Source: Bimastos eiseni (taxonomy: Eukaryota; Annelida; Clitellata; Crassiclitellata; Lumbricidae). From it: 64,000 nt of DNA. This document shows, piece after piece, positions 49,801 to 58,978 of the stretch. The number at the start of each line of letters is the position of its first letter. The stretch's first letter is position 1. The notes under the pieces were generated by a model. It did no database searches. It was not told where the DNA came from and saw only the letters and a list, made by a program, of their open reading frames with translations. The stretch spans positions 28,080,329 to 28,144,328 of the forward strand of contig OY365814.1 in the NCBI GenBank assembly GCA_959347315.1. The letters are read 5' to 3'. A program made the translations under genes and the position numbers.

Positions 49801-51223
49801 AGAGACCCGGGACATGCTGCACCGTCTGGGCTACATGGAGCCGAGCGTCCCCGACGGTCAGGGAAAGGCGCCGTCCGCCGACGGGGGCGTACTCCAGGAG
49901 GGGGTCGTAGTCAGGCAGCACAAACTGTCCCCAGCGGATTTTGTTTCCGGAGACCACACCAATTCGACGGATGTGGAGTTCGTCCAGCGATCCATTCTGT
50001 TTGACTTTGAGAACGATGTGTCCTCGGAGTGTGCGGTCCAGGGCCAGGACGTCCTCATCCAGAACAACTGTGAGGAACAGTGTCCGGAGATGGAAGTCAT
50101 ATACGACGGAGAGATCTTCATCGACCAGGAAGACAAGAAACTCAAAGATGTCGACCTCGCTGGCGCCGAGGAGATGGAGATCAGCTCGGCGATGCTCGGT
50201 GCAGACGAGACCCGCATCGGAGGATACGGAGGTGGGGAGAAGAGTTCCTCGCTCGGCATGGATCAGTATCTGACACAGTGGCCGGAGGAGAGTGGGCAGA
50301 TGTCGGGAGGAGGTGGTGGTGCGTTGGTGGTCAAGAGCGGGGCTTATCTCCAGGAGACGATGGCCGACAGCACGGTGTCTCCGGAGCAGAGGCGGAGGAA
50401 ACCGCGACAGACGAATGAGTTCTTCGTCATGATGTTCAGGAACTATCCAATCCTTGCGAAGGGCGTGTCGGTGTGCGCCGGGTGTCAGGCGCAGATGTCG
50501 TCCAACAGCGAGGTCGACAGCCACATCAGTTCGGCCGTCTGCACCGGTCCGGACGGTCGTCCGGCTGACGTCAAGCGCTCGACTATATTCAAATGCACCC
50601 ACTGCGACAAGACGTTCTGGAAGGCCAAGACGTGTCGCCAGCATCAACTCGACACGTGTCTCCCGCTGCATGGCGTCGAGGTTGACAACCTCGTCCAGCC
50701 GTCGGTCGCGTGCCCCCTGTGCGCGGCCAAGTCCTACAACCGGTCTGGTCTCATGTCGCACATGAAGTACAAGCATGGCATGGACACGAAAGGTGTGCGA
50801 GACATCATGGAGCAGTACGGCATCCACAAGAAGACGGCAGAGCTTGTCGTTCCGTCTCTGACAACCGCGAGTAACTGTGTCATCGGCGGCACGAGAGGCG
50901 CGATGTCAAGCGGCGGTGGCGATTGCGTCGATGATCCTGCTGGTACCGTTGTGGATTTCGAAAAGTCCCTCGATCTCGACAGCAACGAGAAGCTCTACGC
51001 GCTGGAAGGTGTCGGTGGAATGCATTTCATCGGTTCCGACAATCCGCAGCCAACTTCGGTTGTCGGCGATTCGTGCTCTACTCAGTTCGCCGGCGGCATG
51101 AAGACCAACGCGCTCGGGAGTCAGTTTGAGGCACAGCGAATGTACTCTGCGGTGAGCACGCTGAGCAAGGATCGAGATCACGGCAACGTTGTAGGCACTG
51201 CTTCCTTCAACTCTGTCACATGA
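34857..51223 (+). CDS. ZNF292/RLF/ZNF654-family zinc-finger protein, eight coding exons
   Basis: Eight exons join with matching phases: 34857-34961, 37743-37891, 39874-40094, 41739-41944, 43003-43146, 44092-44232, 44512-44700 and 45581-51223; total 6798 nt, about 2265 residues. Start ATG is fixed by an in-frame TAA at 34842-34844. Exon 1 (RFLRELEEI...CNRLYS) runs into exon 2 (TLVECLAFESKNVEAKLQVL), then exons 3-7 and the start of exon 8, colinear with the helical N-terminal region of vertebrate ZNF292 and RLF. Landmarks: RPHYDVTSPE, HPTLVAMMKGEDIDKDR, ELLEFWLTVQHQGEPEV, ACLLTILYLEP, and LRPLKFHPKFGWKEVKL. These are family matches recalled by eye. Expected role: nuclear DNA-binding transcription factor. 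Uncertain points: exon 2 donor (gttagt after 37891, or gttaag after 37918, same phase) and exon 5 acceptor (43003 or 43012, same phase). Confidence 0.88.
35690..36345 (+). mobile_element. Decayed CR1/L2-like LINE 3' end
   Basis: A fragment translating as ASQTASVVLAHFVGPSVWND (about 36075-36140) resembles the terminal F..GP.VWN.LP motif of CR1/L2 ORF2. A ggtgctatataaattcg tail near 36318 resembles the 3' end of such elements. The rest is too degraded for firm assignment. The piggyBac-like MITE at 36203-36265 splits it. Confidence 0.5.
36203..36265. mobile_element. 63-bp piggyBac-like MITE with TTAA duplication
   Basis: The element starts ccctttaacgactggc and ends gctggtcgttaaaggg. The two 16-bp ends pair at 14 positions (two mismatches). 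It is flanked on both sides by ttaa (36199-36202 and 36266-36269). A TTAA target duplication with CCC/GGG-ended terminal repeats is diagnostic of the piggyBac superfamily. The centre (about 30 bp) includes tgtatgggaaaacctat. Far too short to encode a transposase. It sits inside the LINE 3'-end remnant, so it is the younger of the two insertions. Confidence 0.8.
37892..39873 (+). other. Intron 2 of the zinc-finger gene
   Basis: Acceptor gattttatag. No repeat or gene recognised apart from ordinary AT-rich sequence. Confidence 0.65.
40118..40310. mobile_element. hAT-like MITE in intron 3 with internal 13-bp repeats
   Basis: The left end caggggcggcgatc matches the minus-strand right end caggtggcgatc with a two-base gap. 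An octamer cgtgatgt directly before the left end is matched by tgtgatgt at 40313-40320, two bases beyond the right end, so the duplication is imperfect. Between G/C-homopolymer arms lies a ~80-bp segment (about 40190-40270). It is the reverse complement of the right edge of the minisatellite at 40709-41566. Confidence 0.65.
40709..41566 (+). repeat. 13-bp minisatellite (tacttttatattc / tacttttgtgctc), intron 3
   Basis: About 60 tandem 13-bp units alternate two main variants, tacttttatattc and tacttttgtgctc. All three plus frames stay open, giving spurious Phe/Tyr/Leu-rich frames. The array begins after gaatgtcctcttaagttact, which also begins the related array at 43337, and ends attaagtattcatcaactta plus ataataataag. 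Confidence 0.95.
41945..43002 (+). other. Intron 4 of the zinc-finger gene
   Basis: Donor CAG|gtgaga. The acceptor is either gttgcatag before 43003 or tgttgtcag before 43012. A short ataataataggttagtaataaat near 42708 resembles the edge of the 13-bp minisatellite element at 41540. Nothing else recognised. Confidence 0.6.
43337..43695 (+). repeat. 13-bp minisatellite (tacttttgtgctg), intron 5
   Basis: Same left flank (gaatgtcctcttaagttact) and same 13-bp unit family as the intron 3 array, but the dominant variant is tacttttgtgctg. About 25 units with some irregular spacing at the right end. It is a second copy of the same mobile or duplicated unit within the same gene. Confidence 0.92.
44775..45112 (+). 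repeat. 12-bp minisatellite (tgtgtagtcatg), intron 7
   Basis: About 28 copies of a 12-bp unit with two common variants (tgtgtagtcatg, tgtgtattcatg), starting 75 bp after the exon 7 donor. The Cys/Val/Met/His frames on both strands are artefacts of a period divisible by three. Confidence 0.95.
45581..51223 (+). CDS. Giant terminal exon with twelve C2H2/C2HC zinc fingers
   Basis: One uninterrupted exon of 5643 nt (acceptor ttattgtag; stop TGA 51221-51223). The N-terminal ~60 residues finish the conserved helical region. Next comes a low-complexity stretch: PPPPPAHPP near 46540, a Ser-rich run near 46730, acidic segments near 47690-47760 and polyGln near 48310. Fingers: 47363-47428 (C2HC), 47483-47547 (C2H2), 47768-47836, then three modules of finger triplets at about 48625-48930, 49490-49785 and 50470-50775. 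Within modules the last finger is C2H2 (CGLC...H...H, CPLC...H...H) and preceding ones end in Cys or vary. The second and third modules share KTCRQHQ and CLPL-G spacers. Codon use is GC-rich compared with flanking DNA. The tail after the last finger has no domain I recognise. Confidence 0.9.
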   Translation, partial: ACLLTILYLEPNDTNYFVMESYFQDAADVPSAEAQPPVSVDPHHYRAVLETVEALRPLKFHPKFGWKEVKLSALSHLEDAGYKFDPEKNAVAGVLDRNPTGRGKVCFRLVKPVKVSAYEVSPEHDALHDSVIDGFCDGIVANDLDMTRYGSGANVEASVHFTLPMSIQDPAHVLNELKSLDNVRDTGGGADRWSSNGRASSLPLSQLSSHKLVTLSEDSASSIYQQQALSGSYPLDGIMSFPQLSTGHPSVTSKMHAGFTLDDIQQVLSATQTSCDGSSAGGTDIPMDERKLREITAFLLGRHPDGMTTTFPVGVYPSAPPPPPAHPPIGSTGVTAHPSGRHQADVAPESGCASSAAFASAESVLPHTSQSEDMQFNIPSSYCSSSSSSSASSSSCGSSASSQKEAIGLARVAGQPAMVLPPNAFSASANCLGSTILVTESNLPYLQQFLPNLQTVMQSVQSLVRGVPSSQSETGKQTNHLINSTDNSTSSSDMLQEVPNVTISSFGGVSPAGPSSTVEHESPHKLIRMMDPKMSVGAMPGGYCSPTLEMVLDKVEDLSDDSLSIHEDSFTGGDGMLRLKEKSRKDADAADKFYCRFCRRGFPTIAQRRRHVEWKCQKKKAVQPTASQVGSCLKCELCGKTFVSKSGHTTHMMRVHGNQTPHEPEPTSDSDTASSSVRLPDDVTLRDCFVKIVRMDNGCEGDSEEGVDGRSGAAEEEADGEEASPKEDACMCDSCGEILSGYDRLTVHLEHCNVTLPAERSITGERPRAVSGEGGLYKQGDAFSVMTVNPNGQQVTYCSISGTDGHPAPDGLQPRLLVAEHGAYFVQKPSQLSALGVPGSACVKQGAMIEMLQVAEHFLKNSLFVTGNAEVPKGALERHTEAVVRADLRPKLEPGLAPTVMTTSRFVPVQQQQQQQAPNNAPKSNHLSTDPGHLPLTVAYSQLPNKRVATTKGTGAKYETLSGSGFIWPKSESEKLLPGSLFQSSLKPDVVMDGCLSVGKEIVYEGTRMHEYVEYQCETCLLTFNESASANAHIEGSDHGNSSVASYHVYVCTSCSIKYRDKQVMRNHILYICTGSHLTSLAPSQQQRELHRCGLCTKAFISNDFLQAHLNLKHGVKSKELLLNRNWSSNKTAPADVSSSQTKDILTQSGLADGPGQLEVSCAGTAVFRKPQWLSGDSVQVSAVSAGTSPPYLFATPSAVSIPTLEQLTSGYGKSPNDAKDATKFPDLAASHQSPDVTHPVGGGSVPDILASIPEHGDVQKQAVAGDPRQLIGGAQGAGLKQRSSKAKGILYKNVFMQCEGTYFCSVCKADLSTRESKKNHRQMPCGDPRTITYSRKYSYLCPYCMERFPSQKTCRQHQVSECLPLIGISTEELSVKELICPLCPKKYFNLIPLKGHMTQVHKLPKAETRDMLHRLGYMEPSVPDGQGKAPSADGGVLQEGVVVRQHKLSPADFVSGDHTNSTDVEFVQRSILFDFENDVSSECAVQGQDVLIQNNCEEQCPEMEVIYDGEIFIDQEDKKLKDVDLAGAEEMEISSAMLGADETRIGGYGGGEKSSSLGMDQYLTQWPEESGQMSGGGGGALVVKSGAYLQETMADSTVSPEQRRRKPRQTNEFFVMMFRNYPILAKGVSVCAGCQAQMSSNSEVDSHISSAVCTGPDGRPADVKRSTIFKCTHCDKTFWKAKTCRQHQLDTCLPLHGVEVDNLVQPSVACPLCAAKSYNRSGLMSHMKYKHGMDTKGVRDIMEQYGIHKKTAELVVPSLTTASNCVIGGTRGAMSSGGGDCVDDPAGTVVDFEKSLDLDSNEKLYALEGVGGMHFIGSDNPQPTSVVGDSCSTQFAGGMKTNALGSQFEAQRMYSAVSTLSKDRDHGNVVGTASFNSVT

Positions 51224-54200
51224 CGGTGATGAATACGACGACGATTTCATGCGTTGATCTCTCATCTTCTGCTGTCACCTGCTTGTATGAGTCACGTACT
51301 GTTACAGGCGCATGCCGACAAGAGTTTGCTGCTGAATGGCTTCAAGAACCTGGTTAGTGGAACTAAATTTACTTTTATTCGCTGTTGTCCGTTAGCGCAG
51401 GTCGAGAGAGATTGATATTTTCTATTTTGAAAATGCATTTAACAGAGGATCATTCGATCTACGTCTTCACTGTACGTCGTGTGTTTAATATTCTTCGTGA
51501 AGTTTTGTTTCTACGCGTACCTGGACGGAGAGAATTGGTCGACGCTCCCACAAATTGCGGTGTGTGAATTGCAAACCGTGTTTGGCGTTATTATCAGTGA
51601 ACTGGGTTGGAGAGGATGTACCAGGACGTGCATCAGCAGTACTTTGAAGCAAGTTCCAGAGCAGGGGGCGTCCACTGTGCCGCAAAAAGGCCGATCGCTG
51701 AAGAACGCCCCGAAACTGCTGTCGAGCCATCACTGAATGTTGATTGCATCTGTGGAGGTCCCTCAGGTCCTGAAGAGTATCTGACAAGTCAATTTGCGTG
51801 TTCAGTCTCGAATGTTGTGACTCAGTTGACAGTTGATGCCAGACACACTCTGAGGTTGAGCATGAAGGCTGTTTGCTCCTAAGACTTGGGATTCTTGCAT
51901 TCAAGGAAGTTATACGTCTTGTGCAGTGACTGCCCGCGAAAGCACGTGGTGTTGTTATAGCGAACAATGGGATGGACCAATCCGTCGGCTTATTCGATTG
52001 AGTTATGAACAGTTAGCTGTCGATTTCGTCGCTGCTCTCCATCTGCTGTGTCTTCGAGGCTTCTGCGTACTGCTCCACACTCAGGGAGGAGGAGATGGAA
52101 GCAATGGAAGACAAGAGGAAGAGGGTGACACCGGTAGCTTCGATACCTCATAATCAAAATATTCCTGTTAGTGTAACCTTTGAACTGCCAGCTGAGTCCT
52201 GTTGCCTCTGCTTCAACTGTAATTGCACTGCTTGACGCGTGCAAGAGAACGAGTCTGTGCTTTCATTATCAATTGCTGTCTTGCAAATATCAACACCAAA
52301 CTTATTTCTAATATTCCCAATATTAAGTAAGTAAGTAAGCATTCGTTGTCTTTGATATATCATTTGCAAACGCACAATGCGACATCAACGGTGGAAAGTA
52401 ATCATAAATCTTTTAAGAAATATTACTGACAATGATAAATGTAAATAGTATGGTGCTTGCAGAACTTGAAGAATATGAGCTGTACAACATCCTAGCGATT
52501 AAGCCCTTCCTAGTGAGGGGGTCAAAGCGCGGTGTATTATGGTTGAGCAAGCAGGGTGGGAGTATCTGGATTCATGGATGGGTAGTGTGTTAATTAGTGT
52601 GATTACACATTATCATTCACCGCATGAGTTTATCTCCAACATGGTGGGGAAACAGTACAGAAATTGAGCATGTGTTGTAGACCATGGAGTCAGTTTCCAG
52701 GTGCCACAAGGACTCGTAGTGCAAAAAGGATTGCTTAGCTTTTATTGATATTCCTTGTGTATCCAACTTTTCCTCAGTAAGTAACTCCCAGAATCTTGAT
52801 TTAATTCACTTGTTCTATCCCTGCAATTGACGGGAGGGTATCCCTTTTATCTTATTAGTATTGTATCATGTTAATTTCTGTTATTAATCAAGAAATTGAG
52901 AAGGGTATGTCAAAAATTTCCAGATTCATGCTTGTGTTTATGTATTGCATGCAGCTGAAAAATCACGATTTTTACAGTAACTAGATTATCGTGAGGAAAT
53001 TGTGACTTGTCAGTTATCTTAAAATATGGTCATTGAACATTGCTGTTTACAGATTACTCTGTGTTGGACTGTTGGTGCCCAGTGTGCAGGGGCTGTTTAT
53101 ATTATTTGTTGTTATTAGTCTCTATGGCTGAGAACCTCGCAGGAGATGCATAATGAACCAGGGGCAGTAAAGGCATAGGAGTATGAAATACGTCTGTCGT
53201 TTTTATTTTCTTAAAATTTGGGTCTTTTGATATTTTTGCTGAAACATTTTTATTTTTAGTGTTTGGTGTTTTTAAATATTTGCAGAAGAAATTGCAGGGA
53301 ACTAATTTGAGTGCCATACAGTTAAATTAACTCCTGTGTATCTTGTCATCTTCTCTTACGTAAGATGTAATTTTTCTGTGGTTTGTCATTTGGAATTCAC
53401 ATGAATATTATTATAAGCATTATGCAACATATTTCATCTGGTTTTGCTCCTGCATTTGTGGGTGACCATGGTTATCAGAAGTTAAAGACTGACAAAGTAG
53501 TTCTAACCAGATTTATCTTGTTGCAGTACTCGGTTGGCTGTCAGTGTTTCTTCCTATGAAACTTTCTACTTTTCATTTAATTTCTTTTTTAAGTATCACA
53601 ATTTTGACATGTTTTTATTTCTTGACTTGACGTGTTTTGCATCTATGGAACAAGGTACTTGTAGTAAACTAAACAATGTATAATACAACAGTAGAATTAT
53701 TACTGATACTGTTTCTAAAGTAACAGGTTCTTCTGTTTATTGTGATTTTTCTGAAGAAATATGGATAAATTCCTGTTTGGCATACCCAGGTACTGTCTTT
53801 GAACATATTTTTGTGTTATGGTGGTTGATTGTCGATTAGGCAAAGCATGCAGGTTCAAGCTTCCCGTAGATGGTCACTGAAGAGTTCGTGGTCACCAGCG
53901 CAAGTCTTTAAGGCATGGTAGTTGCTATGCACTACCAATTGAAAACTCGGTTTATGCTGAAGCTACATAAATGTGCATGCGGTTTTTTTTCCTTTTTTTT
54001 CCTTTTCTCTGCCTCTGTATGTTCAGCGATCAAAGTTAATTGTTTTTGTTCAAATTTTGTGAGAATACCTTTGATAAGGTGTAAATGTGCAATTAAAAAT
54101 TACGACAAGTAAGAGATTTCTTTGTTAAGAGAACTGAATGTGTCTGAGGTTGCCATAAGATTTTTTTATATGATGGTAGATTTGTCTGATTTGTACTAGT

Positions 54201-54230
54201 TTCCAATAAATTTGTGCCAAGAATGTGTTC
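51224..54230 (+). other. Probable 3' UTR region of the zinc-finger gene
   Basis: After the TGA the sequence loses coding bias. Canonical AATAAA words occur at 54205-54210 and about 54400; either could be a cleavage signal. Transcript extent is inference. No other gene is seen. Confidence 0.4.
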
Positions 54231-56452
54231 TTTTGAAGCAAACAATTGGTCAAAACTCATGTGTCATCATTACTTTGAGTGATTTTCTGTATTTCATGAG
54301 AATTCCGATGGGAATGAGCTGCTACGTGTATAGGAAATTAATTCTCTTCTGATCAGTTCTTGCTTCCAATTTGCATATTATAATGAGACATCTTTGCGCA
54401 TAATAAAAATTTATTATTGTTGGTAGATGACTGTGTTTAGTGTTCAATGCCACGATAATTTTGGTGTTACTAGCATGAGGCTTGACGTCCAGAGAATTTC
54501 TTTCTTTCACCTCTTGCCTAAAGCTTTCCGTTTCAACAACATTTCTACAACCCTGGTCTGCATTGAAAATCTTCTTCAAAACCTTGTTTGAAGAATGGCG
54601 GGTTTTGGCGAGTTTTCAGTATGCTATTAGTTTTTGCCAGCAGGGATTTCTAGATTTTGGGATTGAATATGTATTGCAAGTGGCAGATGAAAGTCTAGCA
54701 CCTTATTGTCTTGGTTCTTATCAAGGTATTTTGTAATTATCTAAATGTTGAGATTATATACCTGTTTTAATTTATTTGTTGAAACATGCATGCTTGTTTG
54801 ATGTGTGAATTTTCTCCTCTTTAGCGAAAGTTGTCTGTATGTGAGCGAATTCAACTCTGTAGCTACGTTTGTGCTGTAATTATATTCTTTAATACTCCCC
54901 TTGCCAAAACACAATGGGAAAGAAGCTATTATTATAATACATGCAAGTAATAATGAGCAATTAAAAATATCTAATTGAGTTGATGGGTAAAGTGAATGAA
55001 ATTATAGTGTTCCACAAGTCATCTATAAGGCATCACACAGTATAAATCTCTTTCGAGTTAATGAATCACAGCATGGTATTTTTTGATTATGGGAATGAGG
55101 CTTAGAAGGGATTATCCAGTTATCGGTTGTTCAGGTGGGAGAACGTGCTCAGAATGCAAAGGTTGCACCATTTCTGTATTTCTGAATTTGTTCAAGTCAT
55201 GGCTCAAGACCTATCATAAAATATCCCAAGACTCATCAGTTACTGGATGTGTTAAGGTATCCTTTTATGGTCTTAGCAGTGCCAAAAAACGCTTCAAAAT
55301 ATTATTATCTTAATATTATTATTTTAATATTATTATTCCTACTCAAGACCTCATCTCAATATTCACTGGCCTTTCTTCAGCTAATGTTGGATTCTTTGTT
55401 CTTGTTTTGTACATTTTTGAGTAAATCATGAGACCATAGAAAACAAAATGATCATAGCGAGTTTTCATTTAAACTGTGTTAGACTGCAAATCTGTCGTAA
55501 TTGCATTCTTGACAGTTGGGAATGATAGTGTCTTGTTTTCCTTTGCGACCAACCTGTCCTAATCTTCCTGTCCTGTCCAGAAAATTCATTTGGATATTAT
55601 GACTGATAAGAGCCGATCATCCTTCCAGGCACTAAGCAATTGTAACCATCTTCGAAATTAGTGATGTCTTATCAAGTTTTGACATTTTCTGGTGTTTGGT
55701 GGTAACTGAAGAGGACAGTGAGTGTACCTTTTGAAGTGTGATATGCATGCATGTCTACACGTAGTGTATGCATATATATGTACAGATTATACATCACACG
55801 TGTACGTATGTGCAATTGGCAGAGTGAAAAACTGTTGTACAGAAACGTAGTGTTAGATTGTCAGAGTGATATTGAAGCAGAGTCAGTTGACTCAAAATTA
55901 TGATGTTTATGTGAACGATGATGTCAAGTGTGGAGAGCGCAATAGCTGGTGATGTTTATGATATTATCATGGCGCAGTGTATAATATGGTTGATGACGGT
56001 TGGGCCATGTATCCTATGATTTTTTTATGGTTTTGGAATATATTTGTGCTGTTGTCAGCGTATAGAAATCACGTACCATTTCCAGTGCAGCTTTCTGCTG
56101 TTGCACTTTAGATTTGCAATTTGTACTGTGCTCTGCTGTGACCGTCCGACCAACTTTCGTTCTCAGTGCCCAAGTCTATGACAACATACCATCGTAAATG
56201 AGACCTGTGTACTAATGGAGTATGCTGAGAGCACACGAAATGATAATTCTTTGCTATACACCATCTGTGTTTATTTTCCAATGCAGTCCCTAAAGATATA
56301 TCCGATTTTCTTTTCTAATAGCTGGCTGTTAAGGTGCTTGTTCACTGTCTAACTGATGCCTGCTTGTCATCATATCAGCTTTGCAAGCTAAATTATCATT
56401 TGACAGTAGCCTGTACCCTTACTGATAAAGACATTAACATATCTGCCCATCT

Positions 56453-56552
56453 GAATGTTCTTTATTGTCACCCTTGCTATGTTCTTTATTGTCACCCTTG
56501 CTATGTTCTTTATTGCCACCTTTGCTATGCTCGTTATTGCCACCCTTGCTAT
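56453..56552. repeat. 24-bp tandem repeat (cccttgctatgttctttattg)
   Basis: About four copies of a 24-bp unit (gttctttattgtcacccttgctat) with minor substitutions (gccacctttgctat). Confidence 0.85.
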
Positions 56553-56668
56553 CCATATCACCTGCTGTTTTAGAAGAAGCTGCATTACCTGGTTTAACGA
56601 TGCCTTATTCGATAACTTAATAAAATATTGGATGCGCATTATGTCAGAATCCTTGCTATCGTTATTAT

Positions 56669-56872
56669 GTGGGGCATGGTAACCGATTGTGGGACACAAT
56701 AACCCATTGCTCATCTTGTAATGCATTGAGTATGGGCTCAAGCCAACTTCTCTGAGCAGTTACTGTGCATGGACCTTTGAGCAAGACCTTTGCTCACAAT
56801 TGCTTAGTGCCATCAGCTGATATTTGATCAATATACTGGTGCTTAATAAATGCATAAAAATAATAATAATGT
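56669..56872 (+). repeat. tRNA-derived SINE, copy 2
   Basis: Begins gtggggcatggtaaccgatt, retains accttTgagcaagacctttg and acaattgctta, and ends ggtgcttaataaatgcataa plus (aat)n. The tRNA-like head is more degraded than in copies 1 and 3. Confidence 0.7.
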
Positions 56873-58908
56873 GTTGTAAGGATACTGCTGCTGTGTGATT
56901 ACCACAACTTATCTTACCTGCATTATTAGTCTATGGCCATGAATTTTGCTAGGTGCTTAATCTCTCAATCTCGGTTCTAAGCAACAGTCCCATTTTTGAA
57001 TCAGAGCCGATTTTACTTCACTGATCTGCTCTGACCAACAGAGGTTTTTATGTCTTTTGTCAGTCGGTCAGTAGGGTTCATATTAGTTACCCTTTAAGAG
57101 GAGTATAGTTACTGATAGTTACATAATTTAAACTTTCGTGCGTACGGCTTTATTGTTCTGATTACCCTTGCTGTGGTTTTTTCCCAACCCTTGCTACTTC
57201 TTGCAACACATGATGATGCTCTAACTATAAGGGATTGGACTTTAAGAATTTCTTCTAGTGTTTAGAACTCAGTGACAGTTATTTGATCGTTCTTTTCAAC
57301 CAGACTGGTTCTGGTTGTGTAGGAATTTCTGCCTAACAAATGAGAGACTTGTCGAAAGAGGGGTTGCTATCATGCCATACTGCACCCTATAGCTCTACTT
57401 GGCATGTACTTTCTACCCACATTTTATGGCTTTGTACAGTAGTGCTGTAGTCTTCTTAGGATCTTATCCGTCGGTTTTAATTTTTTTCACTGAGAGATCT
57501 GGACTTGTCTGTGAAGCCATATGCTACCCAGATGACCTAAAATATCAGTAATCAACACTGAATAAGTTTTAAAAATGCTAGGATTGTCACTTTGGGTTTG
57601 GCCAAGGTACGCTAAAGTCGAATATCGTGTGTTTCGGTCATACAGCCAGAACTACGATAGTTTAATTGACGATGACAATTATATGTATATCTGTTTATAG
57701 GAAAGCTTTTTTAAGTAATGGCTGCATCATCAGTTATGAATGGATTGAAAATTGTCGGTTGTTTTGTTTCGGTGTGTGACCTCGTCGGTTTTAGCAACAA
57801 GACAATTTTAGATATTTTGTTTTGCATCCTCAGTTTCTCCATTTTTGTATAATAGGATTATGTTGTGTGTGTGTGTGTGTGTACACTCTCTCCCGTATTT
57901 GTTTAATCAAATTCACTTGTGAATACAATAGGTGATCCAGCTGGAGTTAGTTAGAATTATGTGTTTTCAAATACCTTTCGAGAATCATGGCCAGTTGTCA
58001 ATGCCAAATCATGAGGAGTGTTACCAGCTCATCCAGTTCTAGAGGTTTTCTGCATGGTTTTCAGTGGTTGTATGTTGCCGAGACTTGGTTTACCTTTTAG
58101 TGTCTGCTTTTGCGTGGATTAGGCTGCCTATATTTTCATACGTTACCTGATAGGCGCTGTAGCTTGACTGATGGTCTAATAGACCCGCTTGTAACTAGTT
58201 CTGCTGTTCAGATCCGTGGCCGAGTTGAAACAATAATTCAAGTCATCACCTGCGTTTTTAATATAATCCATGGTCATAATTTGCATTAAACTTTCACCAG
58301 CGCAATGTTCCTGCTATTAGAGTGTTTGCAGGTTTAGAGTCGTCAGTCAACAAAGCGTTTTTTTGTACAGAATTAATTTGATCCGCGATGTTACTGGCGA
58401 CTTTTTCTACTGTGACTTGTGGCTAAACGAATCAGTTTGAAATAGCAAAGGGACTTTATCTGATGGGTCATGCTGTGACCACATCAGGATGAACAGCCAT
58501 AGCAGTGTGTGCATGTGTTTGGGTGTATGCATGGGTGTGACCGTTATCCTGCGTGTGGTGCAGTAGCGTTAACTATGCCGGACCAGGTGGAAAGTCCTGT
58601 GTATCTGTGTAATATTTGCTAGTTTATTCTTGTTACTGTTGTACCAAGGTCCTGTACCTGTATGACAGATAATTGTAGTTATATTGTGATTATATGTGTG
58701 AGGAAACAAGCAAGTTGTCTGGCGTTATTCATTAACAACTTCTATTGAGCCGGTTTCCGATGATGATGCAACCGCCCCAGCCACCAGTTGTTCTGTTCAT
58801 ATACCCTTAGCCAGACAATAATATTGTTATAATGGCAGCTTTATAACTTCGGGGCCATTATAATCATCCATTTTGTACATACGAGAAGGTAATTTCACAG
58901 ATCTAACT

Positions 58909-58978
58909 AAAGATGGCACAAGGCACCAGCATTGAGCTTACTTAAAGATGGCACAAGGCACCAGCATTGAGCTTACTT
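58909..58978. repeat. 35-bp perfect tandem duplication
   Basis: The unit beginning aaagatggcacaaggcacca occurs twice in direct succession with no visible difference. Confidence 0.9.

Noticed and set aside
49430..50827. 465-codon minus-strand frame
   Set aside because: Antisense shadow of the GC-rich zinc-finger exon, which has clear protein homology on the plus strand.
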